From Rhodocollybia butyracea (taxonomy: Eukaryota; Basidiomycota; Agaricomycetes; Agaricales; Omphalotaceae): a stretch of DNA of 64,000 nt. Below the pieces are notes generated by a model that ran no database searches, was not told where the DNA came from, and saw nothing but the letters and a program-made list of their open reading frames with translations. The stretch covers positions 682,001-746,000 of the forward strand of contig JADNRY010000006.1 of assembly GCA_015501585.1 (NCBI GenBank), read 5' to 3'. The position numbers and the translations under genes are program-made. This document shows positions 22,486 through 34,503 of the stretch, in pieces. Each line of letters starts with the position of its first letter. The stretch's first letter is position 1.

Positions 22486-22566
22486 TGTGTTAGTAAGAGA
22501 GATCGGGCGCTCTTTGATTTGTGCGCGTCTAACTAAGATTTTGCCTGCCGGTCTTTCGTCTTCTAA
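22486..22566. promoter_or_regulatory. Very short bidirectional promoter, CFD1/NOP9
   Basis: Only 81 bp separate the two start codons on opposite strands, so both 5' UTRs and any promoter elements must share or overlap this space, or transcription starts inside the neighbour. Confidence 0.6.
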
Positions 22567-25487
22567 ATGCCTCGAGAAAATCGAAAACGAGGAAAGAAAC
22601 ATAAAAACAAAGCGACAGAAGAGGTTCCTTCGCACGAACCGTCTCATTCTGAACCAGAACCTCAAGTTGGCCCTTCCTGGATCATTTCAGCACCCGGCGA
22701 AGGTTCGGAATTTAACCCAGAAGTTCCCTTTGGGTATGTCGATGCAGACGTCAAGGCATACTTCCGTACTGTGGATATCCAGATTCGTGACTGGCAAGAA
22801 GCTGCAGACGCCCCCGTAGATGAAGATGGAACTGTTGATCCCAACGCAGGTTCGGAACACTGAGTTGCACTTAATCTTTGGCTAATCCCCAATCTCGTAG
22901 AAAAGCATATGTTTTTTGTTGCTGCATTAAACGAAATGAGAGAAAAGGAAAAGCAGTTGGCAACAGATCCTGACTGTTCGATAATTCTTGAGCGAATGGC
23001 ATTCTCGATGGACGATTTTGTGCGAAGGGTGTTCTTGGACAGTCTTTCTGGTTCGTGAGTAACTCCTGTGTGATCTCAAAAAAAAGAAAATGCTCAAGTT
23101 ATGCCACTTAGCTACGAAACTCTAGCCAAGCATCGTTTTGCTTCCCATGTTTGCCAAACATTACTTACTGTTGCGGCTGAAACGATGGGGCGCGAAGTGC
23201 GTTCCGATATGCCTTCCCCGGCTGCCTAAAACTTACCTATCTTTACCAGGCCAAGGGTGTTGTTGCCCAGGCTCCAGAGGATTCTGACGGAGAGCTGAGA
23301 ACCGTAACAGACCTCGTTCTAGACATCTGCCAGGTCGGTGAAATGTAATATATTATACGCTTCTTCTAATTCTTATATAGGAATTACTCCCATCTTTCAG
23401 TTCTTTAGTGATGGATCCCTATGCTTCGCACGTCATCCGTGCTCTTCTAGGCCTACTCTGTCCTTCATCAAAGCACTCTTCCTCTCACGAATCCTCTCAA
23501 GGAGCTGTACGCTCTAAAAAGAGCGCGCATTGGAAATCTCGTCAAGGGCCCTTGACCTCCGTGTTTGATGTTGAGAAGAGAAATGACAAAGAGACCACGA
23601 ATACTCAGATTTCTCCAAAGCTCCGCGCTATGAGTCGAACTTTTGTCGAAACAATGCGTAATAAATTGGGAGATAACGAAGTTCGAGCCTTGGCAGCGGA
23701 TAAAGTCGCTAGCCCGTGTCTACTAGTAAGTTTTTTTACCCGACTCTCCGCTCTTTTGATGGTCTGATTTTCGTAGATGCTACTGGATGTTGAAGTTGAA
23801 TTGGAGATGGCGGACGAGCGTGGTTCTCTAATGGATAGAGTGACTGTTGGTATTGTGTCTGCGTCCCGTACGTTCTTTGTTCTAATTTGTCTGATTCTCG
23901 TTATTCATGTCTATGCTGTGTAGTTGACGGAGACATGTCAGTTGAGCCATCCGACTACCTTGGTACCCTCTTCCGAGACCCTACCTCCTCTCATCTACTG
24001 GAAACAATTATCTCTCGAGCTTCCGATGCTCCATTTGCCCTGATTTGGAACACGTACCTGAAAGGGAGGCTTTCACGATTAGCCATTCATCCCGTTAGTA
24101 ATTTCGTTGTGGCAAAAGTAATAGAACGAACGGATGCTAGTCAATTGGCCACTACATACGATGAACTCGAAAATGTATGGCAGAAGATGATCAGTGCGCA
24201 ATTCTCTTAAAGAAGTCTGAATAATGCCTTAACACCAAAAATATAGCAACTTCCAGGACTGGTGTATTGCGCTCTACGATAGATCGCTCTGTCGCTTTGC
24301 GGACTTTGGAGCATAATGCAATCGAAGTGAGTTTTTTTCCCTCGCAAAGCCTGATAAACTTAAAGTATCCACCAGGCTGCTTTCTCAAGTCTTGACCTTG
24401 TCTCAGACGAAGACAGACTGTGTCTCGTTCCATGCATGCTATCTCTACATACCCTGCAGGTGGGAGCTTCTAATTTATTCGATTTTTTTGTCTTATGCCC
24501 ATTGTAGACATACAAATCCATGAAATCCACTGAACCATCAGAGTCTAATCCGCAGAAAAATGGCAAAATGGAAGGTAAACGATCCTCATCACAAACAAAT
24601 GTTCAAGGCTCTCTACTCCTTCAAAGTCTTCTCAAGCTCTCACATCCACATAATCAACCTGTGATAAACAGGTATGACCATTCTTGTCTTTATCCGTTTC
24701 TAATTAATATCATGACAGTCTGAACTCCCTCGATTCCTCCGAGCGATTAAAAATTGCCCACAATGCTACAAGCTCTAGGGTGCTTGATATCCTTTTGGAT
24801 TCTGAAACGGTACCAGGCAAAGCCAAACGTGCCTTCGTCCAGAGCTTCTGTGGGAGCTATCATCTCTTGGTTGATGACCGTATCGGCAGTCGAGTAGGCG
24901 ATAGGTGCTTTGCTTTTGCAGATACTTATCTGAAGGTAAATCTTAGCGTGCTTTTTTTTTTCATATCTTGACTCCTCTGGTCCTAGGAAAAGGTCGCGCG
25001 GTCGTTAATATCTCAAGAACAGTTTCTCGCAGGATCTTACTATGGAAAGTTCTTCTGCCGAAACCTTAACCTCTATCTACTCAAAAGTCGACCCGACGAG
25101 TGGAAAACTTTCCAATCCAACAAAAAAAAGGGCATCACCAACTCCGCCGCTTCTACTTCTAACAATAATAGCATTGGAACCAGAACGTCTATCCTTGACG
25201 GCGAGCCTCCCAACGGTCTTCCATCAAAAAAGAAACGGAAACGAGAGACACGAGCCAAAGACGAGATTGATGAACTCTTTGACCATGTTCAACTAAACAA
25301 AAGATCCAAAGGTGACAAGGCTACTGCAGCTACCCCTCCGACCAACTACGCTCTGGATGCTATCTCGACAAAACAATCTGCAGACAGGTCAGTAGATAAC
25401 GAGCTGAAGGACGTGTTCAGTGCCATTCGAGATGCACCTAAAGGTGATAAGAAAACTAAAGGGCTCTCGGGGAAGAATAAACAATGA
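22567..25487 (+). CDS. NOP9: Nucleolar pumilio-repeat protein Nop9
   Basis: Twelve exons: 22567-22849, 22901-23054, 23112-23196, 23250-23333, 23381-23725, 23777-23867, 23924-24193, 24247-24326, 24376-24459, 24508-24671, 24719-24935, 24987-25487 (785 aa). The start [15 protein letters not shown] is a basic nucleolar signal. [16 protein letters not shown] is typical of Nop9. Degenerate pumilio/PUF repeats follow, with motifs such as [38 protein letters not shown] and [11 protein letters not shown]. The C-terminus is basic ([20 protein letters not shown]). By family it binds pre-18S rRNA and is needed for 40S biogenesis. Confidence 0.92.
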
Positions 25488-26133
25488 GGATGTTTTCGGG
25501 GGCATATATAGTGTATATACTTCGCGGAGTTGAATCATCCCCTCGGGTAGCCATGCAAGTAACACTGGATGGCTCTCCTAAATGTTTTACTCCGCTGATG
25601 TATCTAAATAAGGTAGATTCAAGACTTTCTAATCTGGATCGTACAATCCCGGGACAGCAGCAGTATCATGACAAAAATAACCAGGCATATAGATGCATAC
25701 TTATTGGTAGGACCAGTAAACACTTTACACAGATGATATAAAAGAGAGGGCTGAAGGCCCTGTCCTCCTCAATACCCCACACAAGTACACTCGCCTCCCA
25801 GGTAGGCTCACAACTTCTTGATCAATACCAACACAATCATTCTCAGCCAGATTGAAACAGGATACTATGGCCCTAGAATACAGCAACGGCGACATCAATT
25901 ATCGTGGATCCAGAAGTCCCGTACTCCTCATACCCTTCTCGACCATATCCTTGAATAGATCAGTAGCCTCGATATAGAAACGTAGGTCTGCACTACATCG
26001 CTACCCCGGAAATGGGGGTGTCAATGAATCGTGAGTGTGAATAACCTTCAGATTCAGTAATTCTGGTTTTTTATGTGACAACATAATAGTTGGTCACAAC
26101 AGTAAATTTCTGGTACGTTTTGACCTTCGTATT
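25488..26133. other. Convergent intergenic region, possible LTR relic
   Basis: It holds the 3' flanks of NOP9 and the GH79 gene. Near 25735-25800 there is a TATA box (GATATAAAAGAGAG) and a small hairpin (GGGCTGAAGGCCC), then a C-rich stretch. This resembles the U3/R part of fungal gypsy LTRs, but I cannot define ends or a target duplication. Confidence 0.3.
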
Positions 26134-28003
26134 TCACAGATATACAATAAGGGCCTCAGAAGCTTGAACAGAAACGGTCAGGGCCCCTTCAAGTACTTCC
26201 ACTGTTTCCCTGGTTGAGGTTCCTACAGCATTGCAATCCCCGTCGAACTGTTACATGAAATCGTCAGTCAGCTTTGGTCTGAAGCAGGGAATTTCGCGTA
26301 CTGTAACGTTACCCCCAATGGTGACTATCCCGCCTTCGTCCACTCTAGATGTCGCATTAGGGCCGGTAAGGCGCAGAGCAGTTGTCGTTCCACTGGTAGG
26401 TATTCCTCCACCTGTAAATGAGACTGAGGTGCTCGAACGTGTACCAGTTCCATCGTAGTAATTGGAGTTGTATACCAAGAGACGGATGGGTGCACCTGCA
26501 GAGTTGAAGAGCACGTACATTGCAACTGCACCTTTTCCATTGTCCAGCATCTCGAGTTTAGCCCCATCTGTACCTAAGAATTCAGTCACAAAGTAGGCTC
26601 CATAGAACGGAGCGCCTGTTGTAAACCTAGGATTTGAGATTATGAGTACGTGGAACCATCATGATTTGGCTGGTATGACTCACCGACCCCACCAACAGTA
26701 TTGCTACAATAGATGCAGTCAGTCTTATATTTAACCCACTCCCCTCCCCGGGCAATCTATACTCACGCAGTCTCCAATGGTACCTTGATGGAAGTACAAT
26801 CTTTCAACTCCGTTGAGGGCTCCTTGTAAAACGTAGTCTACAATCCACAATGCTGCACCAAACGTAGGACTGATTCCACCTCCTCCACAGGTTGCTGCAA
26901 GTGCAATGTTTTGTCAAAATGAGCTAACCACAGACTTGAGATGATATCTCACCGGAGTTAGTTTCACCGAAGAAGTACCTGACACCAGCAGCATGAGCAG
27001 AAGCAGCATCTGCCGAAAATCCAGCGGTGTATGATACAATATCGCTAGTCAAAATAATTATCAACTACACCTCCGAGATGATGATATCATAACATACGAG
27101 TGACTCATTAGTGTCATTAGATTTGTAGCGGCCCCATTACACGCTGACTGGGGGTATGAATGCTCTGAAACGCTTCTCACAGTACTGATACTTGTTCCTA
27201 GAAGGGGTACGGTGGGAGCTGTACGCCATGAGATATAGACAGCAGCTTGGAATATATTTCCAACCTGAAACCGTCGTGCTTCAGCGAGATTATATTTTTT
27301 TGTCTGGTGAAAAACTCACAGATGGCGCGATAGCCGTGAACCAACTTTTCTCGCTCGCTGCATCGGCAGATTGACTCCATCCAGTGGAGGGCACGATAGG
27401 TGAAGTCGATGCATATACTAAGCTCAGATGATTGAGATCTTGAAAGATGTATGTATCGCGACTTACAATCGGGTTCATTTCCAAGTTCAATTGCGTATAG
27501 ATTGTGCATGGAATCCTTTGCCTGGACTGCGGCTGACAATGTGTTTGCCTGATTATCGAGTTGACGATTCAGTCCAATGGTGACATTTCCGCTCAAGTCG
27601 TTAGCAGCAAGCGTGAAAAACGAGGGACCAAAGGTAAGAGAGGTCGGGGCGTCTGTTGGACTGGCTACGGTGAAGCTAACCGGAGTAGCAAGTGAAGGGT
27701 CATAAGTTGCGCGGTCTCTGCTCGTTTATCAGATTTTGAGCTATGTAGTATTACAAGTAGAAATCTATACTGAGTAGTACCCCCAATCCGAACAGCAACG
27801 GGGGCTCCACGTAGTCCTTCCAGGTTCGCTATGCACGTCCCGGTCGAGACTAACTCAGTGTAACCAGGAAAAGCGAAAAATTCGATAGAAACAGCCACTT
27901 GCGAGCTATCGATAATGGCAGCTGTTGAAGGAGCTGCTGTGGGCACGGCTATCGCATTCACGGCAACCGCCAAAGAGCCAACTGCAAAGAGGAGACGGAG
28001 CAT
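26134..28003 (-). CDS. Secreted glycoside hydrolase family 79 (beta-glucuronidase-like)
   Basis: Nine exons: 28003-27771, 27717-27467, 27417-27320, 27264-27098, 27044-26953, 26894-26767, 26703-26684, 26626-26302, 26247-26134 (475 aa). A signal peptide (MLRLLFAVGSLAVAVNAIA) is present. The acid/base Glu lies in AIELGNEPD and the nucleophile Glu in RYFFGETNSG, both as in GH79. FHQGTIGDC, then QYCWWGR, is the stretch characteristic of fungal GH79, and a C-terminal beta-sandwich domain follows, ending SEALIVYL. It should release glucuronic acid (or 4-O-methyl-glucuronic acid) from plant arabinogalactan or similar glycans outside the cell. Exon 7 is a 20-nt microexon. The last exon is needed for a complete beta domain; without it the frame stops early. 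Confidence 0.9.
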
Positions 28004-28293
28004 TTGCTGAAGGAGGGGAAGGTGCAAACACGGTATGATCAGGTCTTCCTTTTATATCAGAAGATGACAGCGGTCCATACACTGCCAGAATATCTGAGCT
28101 TGGTGAAAATGATGATTGGTAAACGGGAAAACTGAGCTTTTCTAGTGCATGATAGACAACGAAGATAGGCGCATGTGATGATGTACAAGCGGATTCTGAC
28201 CGGACCGTCGAAAAGAGAACCAGCGGTGTAATTGTGGAACGTACGACTAGGTGACACGGGACTAGATACAGCGTACCTTCCATCTCTTGCCCC

Positions 28294-30018
28294 TTATGCC
28301 ATCTCAATGTCCCCATCGACAATCTCCCTCGGTGCGCCCCTCACAACGGAATTAACTAGTTCACGTCTGATCTCGGGGCTAATCTGTGCGTGTGGTGTTG
28401 CTCGCACAACATCTAGCAAAGCATCCTTCTGGTCCGGGGTGAGATCAGAGGCGTACCTAGAGTAAGAAAAATAAGAATTAGCGATTTTTATTTCAAAGCA
28501 TCGAGAGAACCAAAACGGCTTACCGTTGTGCGAACACAAGTAGACTTTGGTGCCACAGAACTGGTAGACGATCTGACTCTCCACGGCTACGCGGTTTGTA
28601 GGTATTTGAGAGTCGAATAAAGTGGAAGACGAGAGCGTCAACGACTTTGTATGGCAACTCAAATTTTTTGTCGATCAAAACTCGAATGAACAGGGAGTTT
28701 GGACCTGAAATCGATAAGAAACGAATAGTGATGAAAAACACTAGGTGTACCTGTATAATCCATCTCGGCTATCCGCAACAAGGCAGCAGACGCATGCAGG
28801 ACGGGTATTTTTACTTTTGCGAGGATGGATGCAATCACTGCAGCTTCTTTCAAAGTACATCCTTGCTAGAATATAGGCTGTGAACCATAAGTACAGAAAG
28901 TATACAGAGAGAAACGAACATCTAGCATAGGGAATATGATTCCCTTGAAAAATGCTCCAGGTTTATACAAAGCCCTCTTCAAAGCTTCATAATAATGCAC
29001 ATTCAACTTTTTGTTCTCTCGGATATCTTCGCGTGTTGCATCGAGAAGAACGACGCTGAGAAAAAGCTGAGCTTGAGGAGGCTTCATGGTAGAAACGAAG
29101 ATCTTAGTCGCAGCTCTACAGGCATGGGGTGACCAGTTTTCGGGTGCCGTTAGGGCAAGTATACGGGCCCATGCAGGAAGAGTAGGAATGACTTTGAAGA
29201 GTTTCGGAAGAGAGCCAGATTTGTACTTTTGAAGGAACAATCCTAGTCTGAATGAATCATAAGGAGCATGAACAATGATTGACAGAAAAAGAAACAAACT
29301 TTGTGTAGGCTTCGACAACCTTTGGGTCAAGACCTAGCGCTGGATCTGGTCTGGAGTGGTCTGCCAGGAGCGTAAATATATGTAGAGTAAGATTATCATC
29401 ATTGGTTCACCTTGATGCACTTTTTGTATCACGGCAGCGTTTTGGGTATCATTACTGTCAAGTTTTGCGAAAATAATGTCTGCTAAGGTTTTTCGCTGTC
29501 CAGCATTATGTGGCAGTAACGCATCCAGAGTCTCCATATCTCCTTCATCGATTTCCTGGAGGATGCATGAGCTCTGAACACAAAGTGGGAGATAAGTACT
29601 CACAAAGATCTCTTCTACATCTTCCTCCGGGTCGCCATTGCCACTTCCTTCTTGGTCTTGGTCTTCGTCCTCACTGAAGCCCCTGGGCTGAAATTTGTGA
29701 CTACCATCTTCATCGTTCTCGGCTTCATCGTCTAATGCATCTAGTTCATCTTGCTGTACTTTTGCGAGCTCAAATATACGTCTGGAGGTCTTGGGATCTA
29801 AAACGACCTACAGACCATAATCAAACGATATTTATGAATGAAGTTTGCGAATAAGATACCTCCAAATTCTCGTCATCCTCTGATGATTTTTTGAGAGATT
29901 TTTTCCGTTTTCCAGGCTGAGATATTCGTCCGTATTTTACTTCTTGTTCATCCTCGTCGAGCTGGACGAGTAAGGGATCATGGCGAGACTTACCCGATGG
30001 CTTGGCGGCGCGAGGCAT
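28294..30018 (-). CDS. ENP1: Bystin / Enp1, 40S ribosome biogenesis factor
   Basis: Eight exons: 30018-29860, 29807-29604, 29555-29411, 29360-29300, 29247-28920, 28865-28751, 28704-28524, 28456-28294 (451 aa; yeast Enp1 is 483). The acidic/basic N-terminus is poorly conserved. The bystin core is clear: [72 protein letters not shown] and [17 protein letters not shown]. It acts in the nucleolus and cytoplasm as a component of pre-40S particles. It is head-to-head with UXS (144 bp between start codons). Confidence 0.95.
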
Positions 30019-30162
30019 GGAATTCGAAGTAAAAGCAAAGAACGTGTGAAGAATGAACTTACGTCTCCTCGCTGCTGAAACAGGAGTCAATCATTACTGA
30101 TTTTCCGTTATAAAGTTTAAACCTATCTGTGTACATTTTTCACTCATCCTTAAACCACCATC
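30019..30162. promoter_or_regulatory. Bidirectional promoter, ENP1/UXS
   Basis: 144 bp between divergent start codons. No TATA box is clear; it includes an AT-rich centre (TTATAAAGTTTAAACC). Confidence 0.5.
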
Positions 30163-31685
30163 ATGCCTTCCACCGCTGTAGGTTACCCCTTTCTTTTCGA
30201 ACTATCTATAACTCATATTTGCTGTCTTTCAGATGAAAGTTCTCGACAAAAGCGGCCAAGAAATTACCTCTGTTGGTTTCGACCGTTTCGGTTTTAACAG
30301 CGAGGTCCCTATCGATTCCTTACGATCGTTATACCTTCGCTCTCACTATGTTTCTAACCCTGACAAGACCGAGGCCAAAGAAGACCCTGATAATGAGGCT
30401 TATCAGTCAAAATCGATCTACAATCCTTCAGAAAACTCGATCTCCTACACCACTCTTGCACGGTTTCCTCCTGTAAAACTTCTACCTCCATCCCAGCGCA
30501 AGCGTATCCTTGTCACTGGCGGTGCTGGTTTTGTTGGCTCTCATCTTGTTGACCGTCTCATGCTTCTCGGTCACGATGTTACTGTCCTCGACAACTTTTT
30601 CACCGGTTCGAAAACCACTGTCAGTCATTGGGTCGGTCATCCCAATTTTGAACTTGTTCGTCACGATGTAGTCGAGCCTTTTATGATTGAATGCGACCGT
30701 AAGCACCTAATTTTTAATGCTCGAGAATTATCGCTGATCGTTCCCGATAGAAATATACCACTTGGCTTGTCCAGCATCTCCTCCTCATTACCAGTTTAAC
30801 CCGGTCAAGACTGTTAAAACATCCTTCATGGGTACTCTTAACATGCTTGGTCTCGCCAAGCGAACCAAGGCCCGTTTCCTTATCTCTAGTACTTCTGGTA
30901 AGTCACCATCAGTAATAATATTTGGTATAACAACTAATTTCATTTCTTCAGAGGTATATGGAGACCCCCAAGTTCACCCTCAGCCCGAAGACTAGTACGT
31001 CTATCCGTAGTATACATCTTGTGACGTGACTTTGGACCATTTTCCGCAGCTGGGGTAACGTCAATCCGATCGGGATCCGCGCTTGCTACGATGAAGGAAA
31101 GCGTGTCGCCGAAACTTTAGCATATGGTTATCACCGTCAAGATGGTGTCGATGTCCGTGTCGCCCGTATCTTCAACACGTACGGTCCTCGCAGTAAGCAT
31201 ATTTCACCGATTGATCCTCCTCCTACCTTATTGTTTCCTGCTCAGTGAATCCTTTCGATGGCCGTGTCGTGTCGAACTTCATTGTGCAAGCGCTCAAGGG
31301 TGAAGACCTCACTGTCTACGGTGACGGCACACAAACTCGCTCCTTCCAATATATCCACGATCTCATCGATGGGTTGATTTGCTTGATGAATTCTGATGAG
31401 ACACGTCCTGTAAACATCGGAAATGGAGATGAGTTCACTATCGGAGAATTTGCAGAACTTGTACGAGACATCGTCGAAAAGGTTAAGAGGGAGGATGGTG
31501 ACAAGCCTGGCCGTCGGGTTGAGATTGTGTACAAGGCTCTTCCCAACGACGATCCTCAAAAGCGGCGTCCAGACACTTCCAGGGCCAAGGAAGTGCTCAA
31601 GTGGCAGCCCAGATGGACTGTACGCATGGGCTTGGAGGAGATGGTCAGATATTACAAGGCTAAAATGGCTGAAGGCAGCCTTTAG
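30163..31685 (+). CDS. UXS1: UDP-glucuronic acid decarboxylase (UDP-xylose synthase)
   Basis: Six exons: 30163-30177, 30233-30698, 30751-30897, 30952-30994, 31050-31192, 31246-31685 (417 aa). It is a short-chain dehydrogenase/reductase of extended type. The NAD-binding glycine motif is [16 protein letters not shown], then [18 protein letters not shown], with CYDEGKR supplying the catalytic Y-x3-K, identifies UXS, and [21 protein letters not shown] is typical. It converts UDP-glucuronate to UDP-xylose, the xylose donor for glycoproteins or capsule/cell-wall glycans. No transmembrane anchor is seen, so the enzyme is probably cytosolic. Confidence 0.96.
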
Positions 31686-32512
31686 ATTAGATAGTACTCT
31701 TTGCGCCTCACAAAATTTTATCAGCGGAATTGGAATGGAATAATTCGGGGTCCTCGTAAATTACTCATGTTTGGAAGGGGTATTCGGTTCAATATGTAAA
31801 TAATGCATGGACGTAGGTCAACCACAGGCCAACGGCGAGAGCTGAGATGAACGTTCAACAACTACAATTGTGCAGCACGTAAACGGGCAGGCAGGCAAGG
31901 AGTTTCTGTACTCTACATATGTATGTATCGAGGTAGTACAGGGTAGCAGCCAGTGTCAACGACAGTGAGAATGATAGAAAAAGATGCAAAGAAGTTAACT
32001 GTTATACGTGTACATGCGTGCCGACAACGATGGAAGCAAATAACGATAGGAGGTGCCGGGTTAAATGCGGGAAGCATAGATGTGCTACTAAATCCAGAGT
32101 AAATAGTTCCTCCTCCAAGCAATGGACCTGAAGGTACTTTAGACCATATTGAACAAAGGCTTATTTTAATAACCGTTGGAGTGAGTTCGGTGTATTGGAG
32201 TTGACGACTTTCGCCATGGATCCTTTGATAACGTGTTTGTCTACCGAGCTTGGACTAATCGTGGCCCTTCGTAATCGGCCTTGCTGTGCGACATCGCCCG
32301 TTATCGGTTCCGACTGAGGGAGCGGTAGCGCCCTTTCGTACGGCTCTACGTCTTGTTTCCCGTTTTTTGATAATGAAGCTGGAAAGAGAAAATACCGAGG
32401 AGTTGATTAACTTTCCTCCAAGTTTGCAAAGGGATGATACACACAACCGGCATATGATATCCCATCCTTCTCTCCTGAAAACCAATGTTGTTTTCTTGTA
32501 TCAGAGAATCTA
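31686..32512. other. Convergent intergenic region, UXS to hydrolase-like gene
   Basis: About 830 bp of 3' flanks. Short frames only; nothing recognised. Confidence 0.5.
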
Positions 32513-34107
32513 TCAACGGGTTAGAAATAGGAAGGAAGATGATGCGGGAGAAGCTCGCCTCCGTATCGGCCTTCCATCAGGACCACAAGGATCAAATGCC
32601 GCCGCTTCACCTTTTCGGTACAACTCTAAAGATTCATTCTGTCCTTGAACGCTCTCGGGCGTTAGACACGAGAATGACATTGGTGATGCCGGATCCCGCG
32701 AAGCAATTGACGAATCGTTGGTGAGTTGACCCAGTTTGCTCAATGCGAGAGCCATTCGTTCCTCTTTGGATGTGGAACTGGGGATAAGATCTGATCTATG
32801 GTGGGGTAGCCTTGAGACGAACTTGGAGAATACTTGGTTGGTAATGGAAGCCGTCCCGGGAACGATGTTTAGTGCACCACCTCCGCCTATACAGGAGATC
32901 AGTATTAGCATGCATAGAACGAACAAATGATACGCGCCTTTGACCGTATACAAGATTGCACCACCGTCAACATTCACGAGATCCGCGACCAGTCGTTCGG
33001 CGTATTTGATAGGGGAAACCTCATTACGCTCGCCCTAGGAACCATGGGAAAGATGAGAACATTGGCGGTGATATATTATAGAACAAACTGACATGTATGA
33101 TTAAGACGGGCTGAGTTATTTCTTTGAGCATGTATGCTTTCAGCGGTGTTCGCTAGCGATCTGTTTTGAGATTTATCGCGGAAGGTTGAACGAAATCAAG
33201 CTCACATTCATTACTACACCCAATTGTTCCACTATACGCGTTCGACGGTAGGGAGGGTATTCCATCAACCAGAATTCGATTAGCTGTGGGCATGATTAAC
33301 ACATTTAGGGTGCCGGATTATAAACAGAGCGTACATCATCCCTTAGATCAGAGTCACACTCCTGCAAGAAACGTCCCTTGAACAAATGATTCAAGTGAAA
33401 ACAAGAGTACACGTACCGATCCCACCAAAAATCTGGTCATTTCCATGGCGACATGCTCGAGTGATTCCAAATCCTCCGAATAGCACCACGTTTGCATGAT
33501 CTCGTCGTAGGCATTAAAGACCCACTTCATCCTGGAGTAACGGATATGAGAACAAAGAATTCGGAAGTAGCCATATGCTCGTACTCGGTTGGCGCGGGTA
33601 CATTGCACAACGTCAAGCTTAAACACATCTCCGGAAATCTTGTATCAAGCGTGAGTGGTAGCTTCAGAAGATGTCTTGCGTAGACTCACAATATCGCAAA
33701 GCGCAACGCAGAATTTACGGCAAGAGTTTCGCATGCAAAGATATGGCACGGAGGTAGATGTAATGTCTAGGGGCAAAGGTTAAAGCGGAAAAAATGAAGG
33801 TAATTACACCACGTACCTGACAACACATCGCCATGTCCGCTGCCTCAACCCAAGAGTCATGCCTCCCGCTTGCTCTGCTCGCCGACTTCCCGCATACCCG
33901 CATGTCCAACGCAATGAGATTGAAGTTACTCCCGAGTCGAGGGTCAGAAAACTGCTCGATGAGCCAAGAAGAATCCATCATATAGGGATGTAGCATCAGA
34001 ATTGTTGGTTTTTCTGGGTTGAATCCACCAACGCAATCGAATTCCGTGTTGGTGGTGTAGTAGATGGACGCATAGTCATCCTTGCTATAGATGTCGACGA
34101 AAGGCAT
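32513..34107 (-). CDS. Alpha/beta-hydrolase-fold protein, nucleophile apparently lost
   Basis: Eight exons: 34107-33817, 33766-33690, 33638-33585, 33531-33417, 33361-33335, 33283-33206, 33152-33093, 33034-32513 (407 aa). The start MPFVDIYSKDDYASIYYTTN, TILMLHPYMMDSSW and LIALDMRVCGKS match the N-terminal half of the fold (strand, oxyanion loop, second strand). At the nucleophile elbow, where GHSMG is expected, the sequence is HIFACETLAVNSALRFA. Further segments are SLTLCNVPAPTE, YDEIMQTWCYSEDLESLEH, LKEITQPVLIIHGE and NIVPGTASITNQVF. A fungal family of this kind is recalled from similar proteins; substrate unknown. In exon 8, a hydrophobic run (HLFVLCMLILIS) where relatives would be shorter may be an unrecognised intron. 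Confidence 0.75.
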
Positions 34108-34503
34108 ACCAGGAGAGTGTGCTCTTCATTCAAGAAGAGTGAAGAGGAAAACTATGGCGGTTTTGGTAACACCGAGTGTCAGCATGACAGAAATTAAACA
34201 GATAAAGTCGACATTATATCAAAAAGCCGCCGATCAGTCGGACCGCTACCGACCGGCTCCCGGTACTGATTTGGGACCTTACTGGCGGATACAATGTTAA
34301 CTTCACAGGGTGCATCTGGTCGCACGGAGTAGTTTTATTATTCACGATTAAACCTAAAAGCTTGCCGTCAAAGGTTGATTGATACTGCTTTAAGCCTATC
34401 TTACTTTCAATCAACTTGAAGTTAAACCATCTAATATCTGTATAATTTTCTGCTGTTTCTGTGGAATGGGTCTTCAGCTTCAAGTATATCACAGATGGAT
34501 CAT

